Source: JAMXLO01 sp041487355
Lineage (GTDB): Bacteria; Pseudomonadota; Alphaproteobacteria; Acetobacterales; Acetobacteraceae
NCBI GenBank assembly: GCA_041487355.1
Contig: JBGPND010000033.1
Span: 1 to 34,869, forward strand
Direction of reading: 5' to 3'
Length of the DNA: 34,869 nucleotides
Shown: piece by piece, positions 1 through 6,003 of the stretch
Layout of the letters: each line of letters opens with the position of its first letter
Position numbering within the stretch: position 1 is the stretch's first letter
Notes under the pieces: generated by a model
What the model was told of the DNA's origin: nothing
Seen by the model: only the letters and a program-made list of their open reading frames with translations
Databases searched by the model: none
Translations under genes and position numbers: made by a program

Positions 1-136
1 CCGGAATGTGCGCGCGCAGGAATTCGGCGCGTCCGTCCTTGTTCTCGTTCGGCAGGTACTTGGTTGCGTCGAACGCAACGAGGTCCGGCTTGCCCAGCTC
101 CCCGGCAAGCCAATCCGTTGTTACCAGCGGTCCCAT
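1..136 (-). CDS. Sulfurtransferase (rhodanese / 3-mercaptopyruvate type), N-terminal part only
   Basis: The gene reads leftward and runs off the left edge, so only the first 45 codons are present. The peptide begins MGPLVTTDWLAGELG and continues with LVAFDATKYLP, then GRAEFLRAHIP. This is the usual opening of two-domain thiosulfate/3-mercaptopyruvate sulfurtransferases: a 'VSTxWLAxxL' start, a 'vvDAswyLP' strand, and 'RxEYxxAHIPGA' leading into the first rhodanese domain. Such enzymes move sulfane sulfur to cyanide or thiol acceptors through a cysteine that would lie beyond the edge. The ATG at 136-134 is preceded by an AGGGGGG ribosome-binding site. The catalytic domain cannot be inspected, so the exact subtype is open. 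Confidence 0.82.
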   Translation of the reverse strand, partial: MGPLVTTDWLAGELGKPDLVAFDATKYLPNENKDGRAEFLRAHIP

Positions 137-850
137 CGTTCCCCCCCTGCGCCGCGCGGCGATGCAGTGTCGGCACAAGCGGCGGGGAGTCAATCAGCGA
201 CGGGGCCGGCGTGCAGTTTCGTCTCAAAGCGCGTGTGGTGAGACGTTGGGGCGATGGATGAGACGACGTGGGGTGGTCGGCGATCTGTCACGATGCAAGC
301 CGGACGGGCGATAGCCCATGTTGGAGGATGGACCGGGCGTCGATCGGATAGGGTGGTTTCACGTTGCATGGGGTCTTGGCGCCATCCTGGCGGTGGGTGG
401 CGCGGCCGGTCCTGGGATTGCGTCTCATGGTTTGTTGGCTTGAGACAATTGGGCGGGCAGCGAGACATGTGCCTGGCGATGCGACAGCGCGTAGGGCGCG
501 GGCAGTGACATCGGGCGCTGGCGGGCCTTCGGTACCGTTGATGGAGCGGCACCAGCCGGCGTGGTGGTTGAGCGCCGCAGGACCGGACAGGGCGGCAACG
601 GGAGGCATTCGCAGCGTGTGGGTCGGCGAGGAAAGCCTGTGCGGCGAGTGGGGCCTCGCCGGCGTTGGCTGGAAGCACGGAGGCGACGGTTGCCATGGAG
701 GTTTCGTCGCGGTCGGGGCGGACTTCTTGCGTAGCGGGGTGGAGCGGGAAAGGCGAACGCCGAAGCGTTCGCGGGAGGCCAGCGGGAAGGTTGGGGAGGG
801 TATACATGGAGGTGCCGCCCGGTTGGATGTGCAAAGGGGCCGATGTGGTA

Positions 851-891
851 GTTAGTTAGGGTGATTTCAATAGGTAGATACTCTAACTAAC
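851..891. promoter_or_regulatory. 9-bp inverted repeat, operator-like
   Basis: GTTAGTTAG (851-859) and CTAACTAAC (883-891) form a perfect 9-bp inverted repeat with a 23-base A+T-rich spacer. The half-site centres lie 32 bp apart, about three helical turns. This could be a repressor operator, or the stem of a weak hairpin without a U tract. No adjacent gene explains it, so its role is unassigned. Confidence 0.3.
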
Positions 892-950
892 CCCGTGGCT
901 TGCAGCGATCTGGGTCTTCTACGACTATGTTGCGGTATTAGTTTGTTACG

Positions 951-965
951 ATCACAATATGTGAT
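951..965. promoter_or_regulatory. 15-bp palindrome ATCACA-ATA-TGTGAT
   Basis: A perfect 6+6 palindrome with a 3-base centre. A further ATCAC at 976-980 pairs with the GTGAT at 961-965. Such clustered half-sites resemble dimeric regulator binding sites. The only feature nearby is the tnpA scrap just to the right, so no target gene can be named. Confidence 0.25.
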
Positions 966-989
966 GAAGCACATTATCACCGATAGAAA

Positions 990-1185
990 TCAGCGCAGGG
1001 GACGCCGGCCCATCTCGCCCAAACACCTGCGCATGACAAGCCTGATGTCGCTATTGGGGCGCGACGTGAGCCAGGAGATCCTCGGGAACCGTCGTGCCCT
1101 GAGCGCGCGATCGCCTCACGGCCCGGTCGAGCCAGACCGTGTTCCAGTGGACGATGGCGGCGGTGATGCGGCTCAGGCCCGCCAC
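990..1185 (-). pseudogene. Tn3-family transposase (tnpA) C-terminal fragment, copy 1
   Basis: Read on the minus strand, this stretch encodes LSRITAAIVHWNTVWLDRA, then VRRSRAQGTTVPEDLLAHVAP. It matches the conserved tail of Tn3-family DDE transposases (pattern L-x-A-A-I-x-x-W-N-T-x-Y-L-x-R-A ... VP-x-x-L-L-x-H-x-S-P). The frame then stops (TAG). After a shift of one base, another frame continues to an end of GRRPLR and stop at 990-992, which resembles the usual 'F/R-RPLR' tail; this last part is an inference. Everything upstream of the conserved tail is missing, and the fragment abuts the stop codon of the TfoX-like gene. It is a dead remnant. A closely similar fragment in opposite orientation lies at 5893-5990. 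Confidence 0.75.
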
Positions 1186-1193
1186 CATGTGGG

Positions 1194-1568
1194 TTACGGC
1201 TTTGATTTTCGTCTTGGCGCTGTCCGTTCTCGCTTCGCCGCGACCCGACGCGCCGCCGCCAGCGCCACTCGCGCCCACGTGACAAGCTCATCGGGTTCGT
1301 CGAACAACCGCTCCGGCGCGCGCCAAAAGGAGAGGTCTATGGTGCGGCCCTGCTTCTCGTAGTTGAGGGGCGGAAAGGACTCGGCTTCCTTGAATTCCGC
1401 CCGGTTGTGGTCATCAACCCGGAGGTAGAGCATGTTGTCCGTCACCATCCCGAACATCAGCCCGTCGCAGAACACGCCGGTCTTGCCGAACATACGCCGC
1501 ATCGTGACGCGGCCGAGCGGAGCGAGCTGCTCGCGCAGGAACTCGGCAAAGCTGTCGCTGGCAACCAT
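1194..1568 (-). CDS. TfoX/Sxy N-terminal-domain family protein
   Basis: A 124-residue protein consisting of one TfoX N-terminal domain. The family pattern is clear: an N-terminal helix (ASDSFAEFLREQLAPLG), then VTMRRMFGKTGVFCDGLMFG, then NMLYLRVDD, with an aromatic-rich middle (SFPPLNYEKQGRTIDLSFWRAP) and a basic C-terminal tail (RRVAAKRERTAPRRKSKP). In Haemophilus and Vibrio, Sxy/TfoX activates competence genes together with CRP. Single-domain proteins like this are common in Alphaproteobacteria and mostly uncharacterised, so no competence role is claimed. The start at 1568 gives the expected family N-terminus. Its stop lies next to a Tn3 transposase scrap, so its 3' flank is a rearrangement joint. 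Confidence 0.85.
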   Translation of the reverse strand: MVASDSFAEFLREQLAPLGRVTMRRMFGKTGVFCDGLMFGMVTDNMLYLRVDDHNRAEFKEAESFPPLNYEKQGRTIDLSFWRAPERLFDEPDELVTWARVALAAARRVAAKRERTAPRRKSKP

Positions 1569-1971
1569 CCTGCGTCCTCCGTCCTGGCCCGGTGGTCCTG
1601 GCTCCCGCAGGATAGCGCGGACGATGCTGCTGGTAAGTGGAACGGTTGCCGGTAGTGTCCAGAAACTCGCGCATTTTCGAGGGTTGGTGCTCCGCGGCCG
1701 GACAGGCCGATTTCCTGTCTGGTGCTCGCCAGGATGTGTAGTGGGTTAGTTCATAGTGGGCCGTTCATGAAACAGAATCATGCACCAAAAAAGCCAAATC
1801 CAGTCAATGGCCTGATCTTGTTTCATGATTCTTGAGAAGTGCAACGGCGGCTAAGGTATGCCCGATGGGTGCGCCCGCTCCGGTACCTCTTTTTTGGTGG
1901 TAGCAAGAAGCGGATGGCCATGGGCGGCGGCAACCCCTAGCCCAATCCTGACACCACGGGAGAAGGCATCG
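1569..1971. other. 403-base stretch without a recognised gene
   Basis: This lies between the divergently read TfoX-like and thioesterase genes and should contain both promoters. No coding sequence is supported. It contains an inverted repeat (1765-1828, listed separately) in an A+T-richer patch. An open frame in phase with the thioesterase starts at 1858, but its first 38 residues lack family character and are treated as untranslated. Confidence 0.5.
1765..1828. repeat. Inverted repeat TCATGAAACA / TGTTTCATGA
   Basis: TCATGAAACA at 1765-1774 and TGTTTCATGA at 1819-1828 are exact inverted copies 44 bases apart. GAATCATG (1775-1782) and CATGATTC (about 1824-1831) form a second, overlapping inverted pair. 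It sits in the intergenic region upstream of the thioesterase gene. It could be an operator or the remains of insertion-sequence ends. Nothing decides between these. Confidence 0.3.
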
Positions 1972-2451
1972 GTGCCCCCTATTGCAGATAGAGTTTATGG
2001 AACCGTCAGCGCGGCCAGGCAGAAAGAGATGGGCGGCCTTGAGTTTATTCAAGGTCTCGCGAACAGGACTCTGCCCCTTAACACGATCGCGCGGACACTG
2101 GGTTACGACGTAACCGAAGCGGCGAACGGACGTGTTGTCATTGTCGCGGAGCCAAACGATACCCTGCTCAACCCGGCTGGCACGGTGCATGGCGGCTTCT
2201 CCGCGACACTGCTCGATAGCTGCATGGGACTCGCCATCCAGTCGACTCTCGAAAAAGGTATCGGTCAGACAACGCTGGAATTTAAGATTTCCCTTGTGCG
2301 GCCAATCACAACCGAGACCGGGGAGATCAGGGCGGAAGGCGTGGTGCTGAGTAGGGGGCGACGCATTGGCACCGCCGAAGGAAAGATCACGGATCGTAAC
2401 GGGCGCTTGCTGGCCCATGGCACGACGACCTGCCTGATCTTTGAATACTGA
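1972..2451 (+). CDS. PaaI-family hotdog-fold thioesterase
   Basis: A 159-residue single hotdog-domain protein. The family signature is at about residues 67-82, NPAGTVHGGFSATLLD. The V-H-G-G lies at the start of the long helix, and the Asp at about 82 is the usual catalytic acid of PaaI-type acyl-CoA thioesterases. The opening (FIQGLANRTLPLNTIARTLG) and end (RIGTAEGKITDRNGRLLAHGTTTCLIF) are also typical. The start is placed at GTG 1972, preceded at good spacing by GGGAGAAGG. A longer in-frame ATG at 1858 would add 38 residues without family character. The EamA exporter gene follows after 14 bases, which suggests co-transcription. Probable role: hydrolysis of a small acyl- or aryl-CoA ester; substrate unknown. 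Confidence 0.88.
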   Translation: MPPIADRVYGTVSAARQKEMGGLEFIQGLANRTLPLNTIARTLGYDVTEAANGRVVIVAEPNDTLLNPAGTVHGGFSATLLDSCMGLAIQSTLEKGIGQTTLEFKISLVRPITTETGEIRAEGVVLSRGRRIGTAEGKITDRNGRLLAHGTTTCLIFEY

Positions 2452-2465
2452 CACGTCAGTCCGAA

Positions 2466-3392
2466 ATGGAAAGCCCAACAAAATCAGCATACACGCGAGG
2501 CGCGATCTACGGCTTGGCCGCCGTATGCATCTGGGGCGCCTTCATTGTCGTTTCCCGTCTGGGTGTGCGGACGAGCCTGACACCTTGGGACGTTGCCGCC
2601 ATACGTTTTTCCGTGGCAGGTGTCCTGTTGGCGCCTTATCTGGCCAAAAAAGGTTTGGCGCTTGACCGCCTTGGCTGGACAGGGGTGACCGCCATCATTG
2701 CCGGTTGTGGGGCGCCGATGGTGTTGCTCGTGAACGTGGGCTTGTTGTTCGCGCCCGCCGCTCACGGAGGCGCTCTGTTTCCCGGCGTGATGCCGCTGAT
2801 GGTCGCAATTTTGGCCTCAGTGATCTTGAACGAACCGTTCAACTTTCGGAAAAGGATCGGCTTCGTCCTTATCGTGCTCGGCGCGATGGGTATCGTTTGG
2901 GGAAGAGGCGGCACGATTGGAACGACGCAGAATATCGGCCACGCCTTGTTTCTCCTCGCGGGCCTCGCATGGGCGGGCTACACTGTCGCGATGCGGCGCG
3001 CCCGGCTTGATGGCCTCCACGCCGCCGCGATCGCGGCGGTCGGATCGTTGGTGCTTTACCTGCCCCTCTATGCCTATGTCGCCGGGTTCAGCGTCTTCGA
3101 AGCCCCATTATTCGATATTGGTTTGCAAGCAGTTGTTCAGGGCCTCCTGACGGCAATCGTCGCTCTGCTGCTTTACGGCCGCATGGTGAGCCTTCTTGGG
3201 GCAACAGGGGGTGCCGCGTTCGTTGCACTGACTCCCGTGGTGACCGGCCTCATGGCTATTCCAGTCCTTGGGGAATGGCCCGCGGCAATCGATTGGATTG
3301 CAATCGTTCTGATCTCCGGTGGTGTATATGTCGTGAGCGGAGGCCCCTTGCCGCACTGGAACGGCAAGGCCGCAGAATCGTTGGGTCAATGA
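2466..3392 (+). CDS. DMT/EamA-family inner-membrane transporter
   Basis: A 308-residue very hydrophobic protein with two EamA repeats, expected to form about ten membrane helices. Repeat 1 begins YGLAAVCIWGAFIVVSRLG, with the typical 'aaxxWGxxfvxxrxg' opening, followed by the D-V-A-A-I-R-F segment. Repeat 2 begins near residue 160 (ALFLLAGLAWAGYTVAMRR). The G-E-W-P-A motif near residue 270 matches the 'lgExlt/p' segment before the last helices. Family members mostly export metabolites or amino acids, or work as permeases; the substrate cannot be predicted. The gene follows the thioesterase closely in the same direction and probably shares its transcript. G+C of this pair looks lower by eye than that of the genes to the right. 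Confidence 0.9.
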   Translation: MESPTKSAYTRGAIYGLAAVCIWGAFIVVSRLGVRTSLTPWDVAAIRFSVAGVLLAPYLAKKGLALDRLGWTGVTAIIAGCGAPMVLLVNVGLLFAPAAHGGALFPGVMPLMVAILASVILNEPFNFRKRIGFVLIVLGAMGIVWGRGGTIGTTQNIGHALFLLAGLAWAGYTVAMRRARLDGLHAAAIAAVGSLVLYLPLYAYVAGFSVFEAPLFDIGLQAVVQGLLTAIVALLLYGRMVSLLGATGGAAFVALTPVVTGLMAIPVLGEWPAAIDWIAIVLISGGVYVVSGGPLPHWNGKAAESLGQ

Positions 3393-3411
3393 CTTGGTCA
3401 CGGCCTATGCT

Positions 3412-3511
3412 TGTTGCACAACTCCGGTGAATATCAGAAATTTCTTACGGAGTGTGAGATTGAGGCGAGGATTTTCCTCTGTTCCACATTTCTTGAATCG
3501 TGCAACAGAGG
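3412..3511. repeat. Short segment bounded by TGTTGCAC / GTGCAACA
   Basis: TGTTGCAC (3412-3419) and GTGCAACA (3500-3507) are exact inverted copies. A second pair, CCTCTGTT (3476-3483) and AACAGAGG (3504-3511), forms a hairpin with a 20-base loop. Read on the minus strand, the right end gives CCTCTGTTGCAC, which resembles the GGCTCTGTTGCAAA-type ends of IS6-family elements. It may be a trimmed IS end, but the match is short. Confidence 0.3.
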
Positions 3512-3678
3512 CGGCCTGCCGCCCAGTACCATTTCCGCTGGGATCTCCGGGTTTCCAAATGCCTGCTCCCGCCCCCAACGCGGACCTTCAAGCTTACCCA
3601 TCACCGTTATTGGTCACGGCTTGACCCGAACCCTCGGACCGTGAACAGATTATGACGTCCACGGACAGACGCCACCCC

Positions 3679-3770
3679 GGCCGACATCGAGCGGAACGGC
3701 TGGCCGACCTGAATTGGAATGGGTGGCCGACATCACGCCGGAATCACCGGCCGAACTCATCGGAACGGGC
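3679..3770 (+). repeat. Four degenerate tandem units, 23-24 bp period, core GGCCGAC
   Basis: Units start at 3679, 3702, 3725 and 3749 with GGCCGAC, GGCCGAC, GGCCGAC and GGCCGAA. Each continues to a GGAA about 14 bases on (GGAACGG, GGAATGGG, GGAATCA, GGAACGGG). Phased arrays of this kind occur as transposase-binding sites at the ends of IS21-type elements; that link is inference. No IS21-like transposase remains nearby. The last unit ends about 10 bases before the Tn3-type left repeat. Confidence 0.55.
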
Positions 3771-3780
3771 TCGCCAGGAA

Positions 3781-3818
3781 GGGGTCGCCATACGATTTGT
3801 GCAAAATCGCACGCCAGG
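3781..3818 (+). repeat. Left terminal inverted repeat (IRL) of the Tn3-derived unit
   Basis: It begins GGGGTCGCCATACGATTTGT and continues GCAAAATCGCACGCCAGG. It matches the reverse complement of 6004-6041 except at positions 11, 21, 30, 35 and 37. The inner end (CACGCCAGG) is less canonical than the right copy's TACGCTAAG, which suggests drift. Confidence 0.8.
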
Positions 3819-3886
3819 CCCGAAGCGAGGCGTGGTGGTCATGTTCGCCGCCTCAGTGCTCAGGTCCTTTTCCCTTGCCAGAGTCC

Positions 3887-4940
3887 GGAAAAATCTTTCC
3901 TGATTACGTGCTTTAATCAGCCACGGAGCGTCTGGTAGGAGGCCAAAATTCCATTCGGTTTCATGAGGTTGTGGGGATGGCTCGAAACGTCGTGCAGTTC
4001 CAGAAGGGTCTCAGCGAGCCGGCGTTTGAACGGCACTACGGCACCGAGGAGCAATGCCGGGCGGTCGTGGTCGCGTCACGCTGGCCCAATGGCTTCGAGT
4101 GCCCGGTTTGCGGCGGCAGGCAGTATAGCCTGGTGACGACCCGCGATCTCTATCAGTGCACCAACTGCCGCCGGCAGACTTCGCCGATCGCCGGAACGAT
4201 CTTCGCATCGACCCACCTGCCGCTGCGGCTATGGTTTCGTGCCATCTATCACCTGACCCAGACCAAACAGGGCATCTCCAGCATCGAACTGGGCCGTCGC
4301 CTCGGGGTGACGCAGACCACGGCCTGGAAGATCAAGCACAAGCTGAAGCAGGTCATGCTGGAGCGCGATGCCACCAAGCGCTTGACCGGCCGGGTCGAGA
4401 TCGACGACGCCTACCTCGGCGGCGAACGCTCCGGCGGTAAGAGGGGGCGGGGCGCACCCGGAAAAACGCCGTTTGTCGCCGCTGTCGAGACGACCTCGGA
4501 CGGAAAGCCGGTTCGCTTGAAGCTGCGGCGGGTCACCAGCTTCTGTGCAACATCGATCTCCGGGTTCGCCAAGCGCAGCCTCGATCCAAGCTGCTCTGTC
4601 GTCAGCGACGGCCTTCAGTGTTTCGGCAGCGTTGCCGACGCCGGGTGTGCGCACCAGGTCATCAAGACCGGGTCAGGACCCAAGGCGGCCCGCACGCCAG
4701 CCTTCAAATGGGTCAACACCGCGCTCGGCAACATCAAGGCCGCCATCACCGGAACCTATCGTGCCATCAGCAGCAAGCACGTCCCGCGCTACCTCGCCGA
4801 ATTCGAATACCGCTTCAACCGACGATACGATCTTGCGGCCATGATCCCGCGCCTCACCTGGGCTGCCGTCCGAACCACGCCAATGCCCTATCGGCTGCTG
4901 AAATTGGCTGAGGGTTATGCGTAATCAGGAAATCTTTTGT
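3887..4940 (+). mobile_element. IS1595-family insertion sequence nested in the Tn3-derived unit
   Basis: The element has one transposase gene and inverted ends. The inner cores are identical: TTTCCTGATTACG (3896-3908) and CGTAATCAGGAAA (4920-4932). Similarity continues a few bases outward (GGAAAAATC on the left against ACAAAAGAT on the right, reverse complemented), so the outer limits given are approximate to about 8 bases. The family usually makes 8-bp target duplications; none could be recognised with these uncertain ends. The right end lies directly beside the stop codon of the LLM gene. Confidence 0.75.
3977..4924 (+). CDS. IS1595-family transposase (ISXO2-like)
   Basis: A 315-residue protein of normal length for the family. 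The N-terminal zinc ribbon is at about residues 42-64 (CPVC...CTNC), followed by RRQTSPIAGTIF. A helix-turn-helix-like segment (GISSIELGRRLGVTQTTAWK) is near 99-118. The ISXO2-type catalytic domain starts at EIDDAYLGGE (about 141-150) and includes VVSDGLQCF (D at about 211), a His near 226, and the ending WVNTALGNIKAAITGTY ... YLAEFEYRFNRR. The start is taken as ATG 3977 because GAGG at 3965-3968 lies at proper spacing; a GTG at 3971 is also possible. The TAA stop lies inside the right inverted repeat. No frameshift is visible, so it may still be active. Confidence 0.92.
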   Translation: MARNVVQFQKGLSEPAFERHYGTEEQCRAVVVASRWPNGFECPVCGGRQYSLVTTRDLYQCTNCRRQTSPIAGTIFASTHLPLRLWFRAIYHLTQTKQGISSIELGRRLGVTQTTAWKIKHKLKQVMLERDATKRLTGRVEIDDAYLGGERSGGKRGRGAPGKTPFVAAVETTSDGKPVRLKLRRVTSFCATSISGFAKRSLDPSCSVVSDGLQCFGSVADAGCAHQVIKTGSGPKAARTPAFKWVNTALGNIKAAITGTYRAISSKHVPRYLAEFEYRFNRRYDLAAMIPRLTWAAVRTTPMPYRLLKLAEGYA

Positions 4941-5872
4941 CAGGCAAAGTGAGGCATGACGTCCGAGACGAAAAGTTCCCGCGTCTCCACGTCGTTCCGT
5001 CGATCGGCATTGATCAGCAACTCGATGCCGGCTGCCTGGTATTGCCCGATCAGGTCAATGGCCTCGGACACCGTGCCGACAAAGCCGCGCAACGGTCCCA
5101 GGGCCGCCAGTCGCTCGCGCTTTGCCGCCAGCGCGGCCGCATCGCGGGCAAGTAGCCAGGGCTGGATACGGGTCTTTTCGATCGTGTCGTAATCGCGGCC
5201 CGCCGCGTCGCAATGTCCGCGCAACACCGCCAGCTTGTGCCGTACCTCCGCGACGTCGCCGTCGACGATATTGCAGGCGTCGGCCAGACGGGCGACCGCG
5301 CCCAGGGTCATCTGTTCGCCCCCGCCGGCGATCAGCACCGGCGGTCGCGGCTTTTGCACCGGTTTCGGTTCGAGAATCGCGTCCTCGACGTGGAAATACC
5401 GGCCGTGGAAAGTCGTCCGGGGCTCGGTCCACAGCTTCAGGATCAACTGGATCGCTTCCTCCATCTGCCGGATGCGCGTCGCCGGAAGCGGCGGGAACTC
5501 CCAGCCATATTGCTTGTATTCATCCTCGAAAAAGCCGGCGCCGATGCCGAGCGTCAGTCGTCCCCGGCTGATCAGATCGACGCTCGCCGCGATCTTGGCG
5601 AGATGCGCGGGATTGCGATAACCGACCGCCGTGCAAAGGGTGGCGAGACGGATGCGGCTCGTGACAGCAGCCAGCCCCGCCAGGACGGTCCAGCCTTCCA
5701 GGACCGGCTCGTCGGGCGCGCCCACGCGGGGAATCTGGATCATGTGATCCATGACCGAGAACCAGGCAAAGCCGTGCTTCTCCGCCCACTGCGCCTTTGC
5801 CTTCACCGCCTCGAATGCCTCGGCCGGATCGGCAGTGTCGAGCCAGGACGAGTTGTGAATGCCGAACTTCAT
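4940..5872 (-). CDS. LLM-class flavin-dependent oxidoreductase (F420-type family)
   Basis: A complete 310-residue luciferase-like monooxygenase fold protein. Typical parts are the opening MKFGIHNSSW, the segment FAWFSVMDHM (residues about 36-45), LATLCTAVGYRNPAHLAK (position 75-95), the strongly conserved GRLTLGIGAGFFEDEYKQYG (about 105-125), and PVLIAGGGEQMTL (about 186-198). These enzymes are (alpha/beta)8 barrels that use FMN or F420. Alphaproteobacteria often lack F420, so the cofactor is uncertain. The C-terminus (DVMPHFA) is natural, so the neighbouring IS did not truncate the protein. The gene sits alone inside a Tn3-derived unit and starts 20 bases from the tnpA scrap, so its promoter must lie in transposon sequence. 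Substrate unknown. Confidence 0.88.
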   Translation of the reverse strand: MKFGIHNSSWLDTADPAEAFEAVKAKAQWAEKHGFAWFSVMDHMIQIPRVGAPDEPVLEGWTVLAGLAAVTSRIRLATLCTAVGYRNPAHLAKIAASVDLISRGRLTLGIGAGFFEDEYKQYGWEFPPLPATRIRQMEEAIQLILKLWTEPRTTFHGRYFHVEDAILEPKPVQKPRPPVLIAGGGEQMTLGAVARLADACNIVDGDVAEVRHKLAVLRGHCDAAGRDYDTIEKTRIQPWLLARDAAALAAKRERLAALGPLRGFVGTVSEAIDLIGQYQAAGIELLINADRRNDVETRELFVSDVMPHFA

Positions 5873-5892
5873 GGTTGTTGGCCCTTGTTCTG

Positions 5893-5990
5893 CCTGGACT
5901 GAGCCTCATCACCGCCGCCATCGTCCACTGGAACACGATCTATCTCGACCGGGCTATCCGGCAATTGCGCGCTCAGGTCGCGCTACGTTC
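5893..5990 (+). pseudogene. Tn3-family transposase (tnpA) C-terminal fragment, copy 2
   Basis: The plus strand encodes LSLITAAIVHWNTIYLDRA, then IRQLRAQ, matching the conserved tail of Tn3-family TnpA. The expected remainder (VP-x-x-LLAHLSP...) is replaced by a short sequence leading straight into the right terminal repeat at 6004. About 30 consecutive bases from 5906 are identical to copy 1 at 1098-1179 (read in reverse), and the whole shared region is about 80 bp. The fragment therefore has deletions on both sides. It lies just upstream of the LLM gene, which is read the other way. Confidence 0.78.
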
Positions 5991-6003
5991 CCGCCTCTCG
6001 CGG

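Larger units (their letters stand above)
137..989. other. Stretch without a recognisable gene
   Basis: About 850 bases show no convincing coding sequence on either strand. The open frames present translate into Arg/Pro/Gly-rich or Trp-rich peptides without domain character. The plus strand of 230-850 is visibly rich in G and T. From about 850 the composition turns A+T-rich and contains the inverted repeats listed separately. It may be decayed DNA of mobile origin, given the tnpA scrap that follows. Confidence 0.5.
3393..3780. other. Intergenic stretch with repeat debris, no gene
   Basis: No coding sequence is supported here. The left half holds a short inverted-repeat-bounded segment (3412-3511). 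The right half holds a four-unit tandem array with a period of 23-24 bases (3679-3770). Both look like debris of insertion sequences. The stretch ends exactly at the left terminal repeat of the Tn3-derived unit at 3781. Confidence 0.55.

Noticed and set aside
600..660. GAGGAAAG-like wording reminiscent of RNase P RNA
   Set aside because: Only this short string fits; the P4 partner and the rest of the conserved core are absent.
190..834. A 214-residue open frame on the minus strand
   Set aside because: Pro/Arg/His-rich with no domain-like pattern. It looks like a product of high G+C rather than a gene.
998..1035. A possible Tn3 terminal repeat beginning GGGG beside tnpA fragment 1
   Set aside because: It lacks the TACGNTAAG inner end and does not match the other 38-bp ends.
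895..1362. Open frame of 155 residues on the plus strand
   Set aside because: It lies opposite the tnpA fragment and the TfoX-like gene; the peptide is Arg/Ser-rich without family pattern.
3679..3770. A CRISPR-like array
   Set aside because: Units are degenerate, about 23 bases long with no separate unique spacers, and no cas genes are present.
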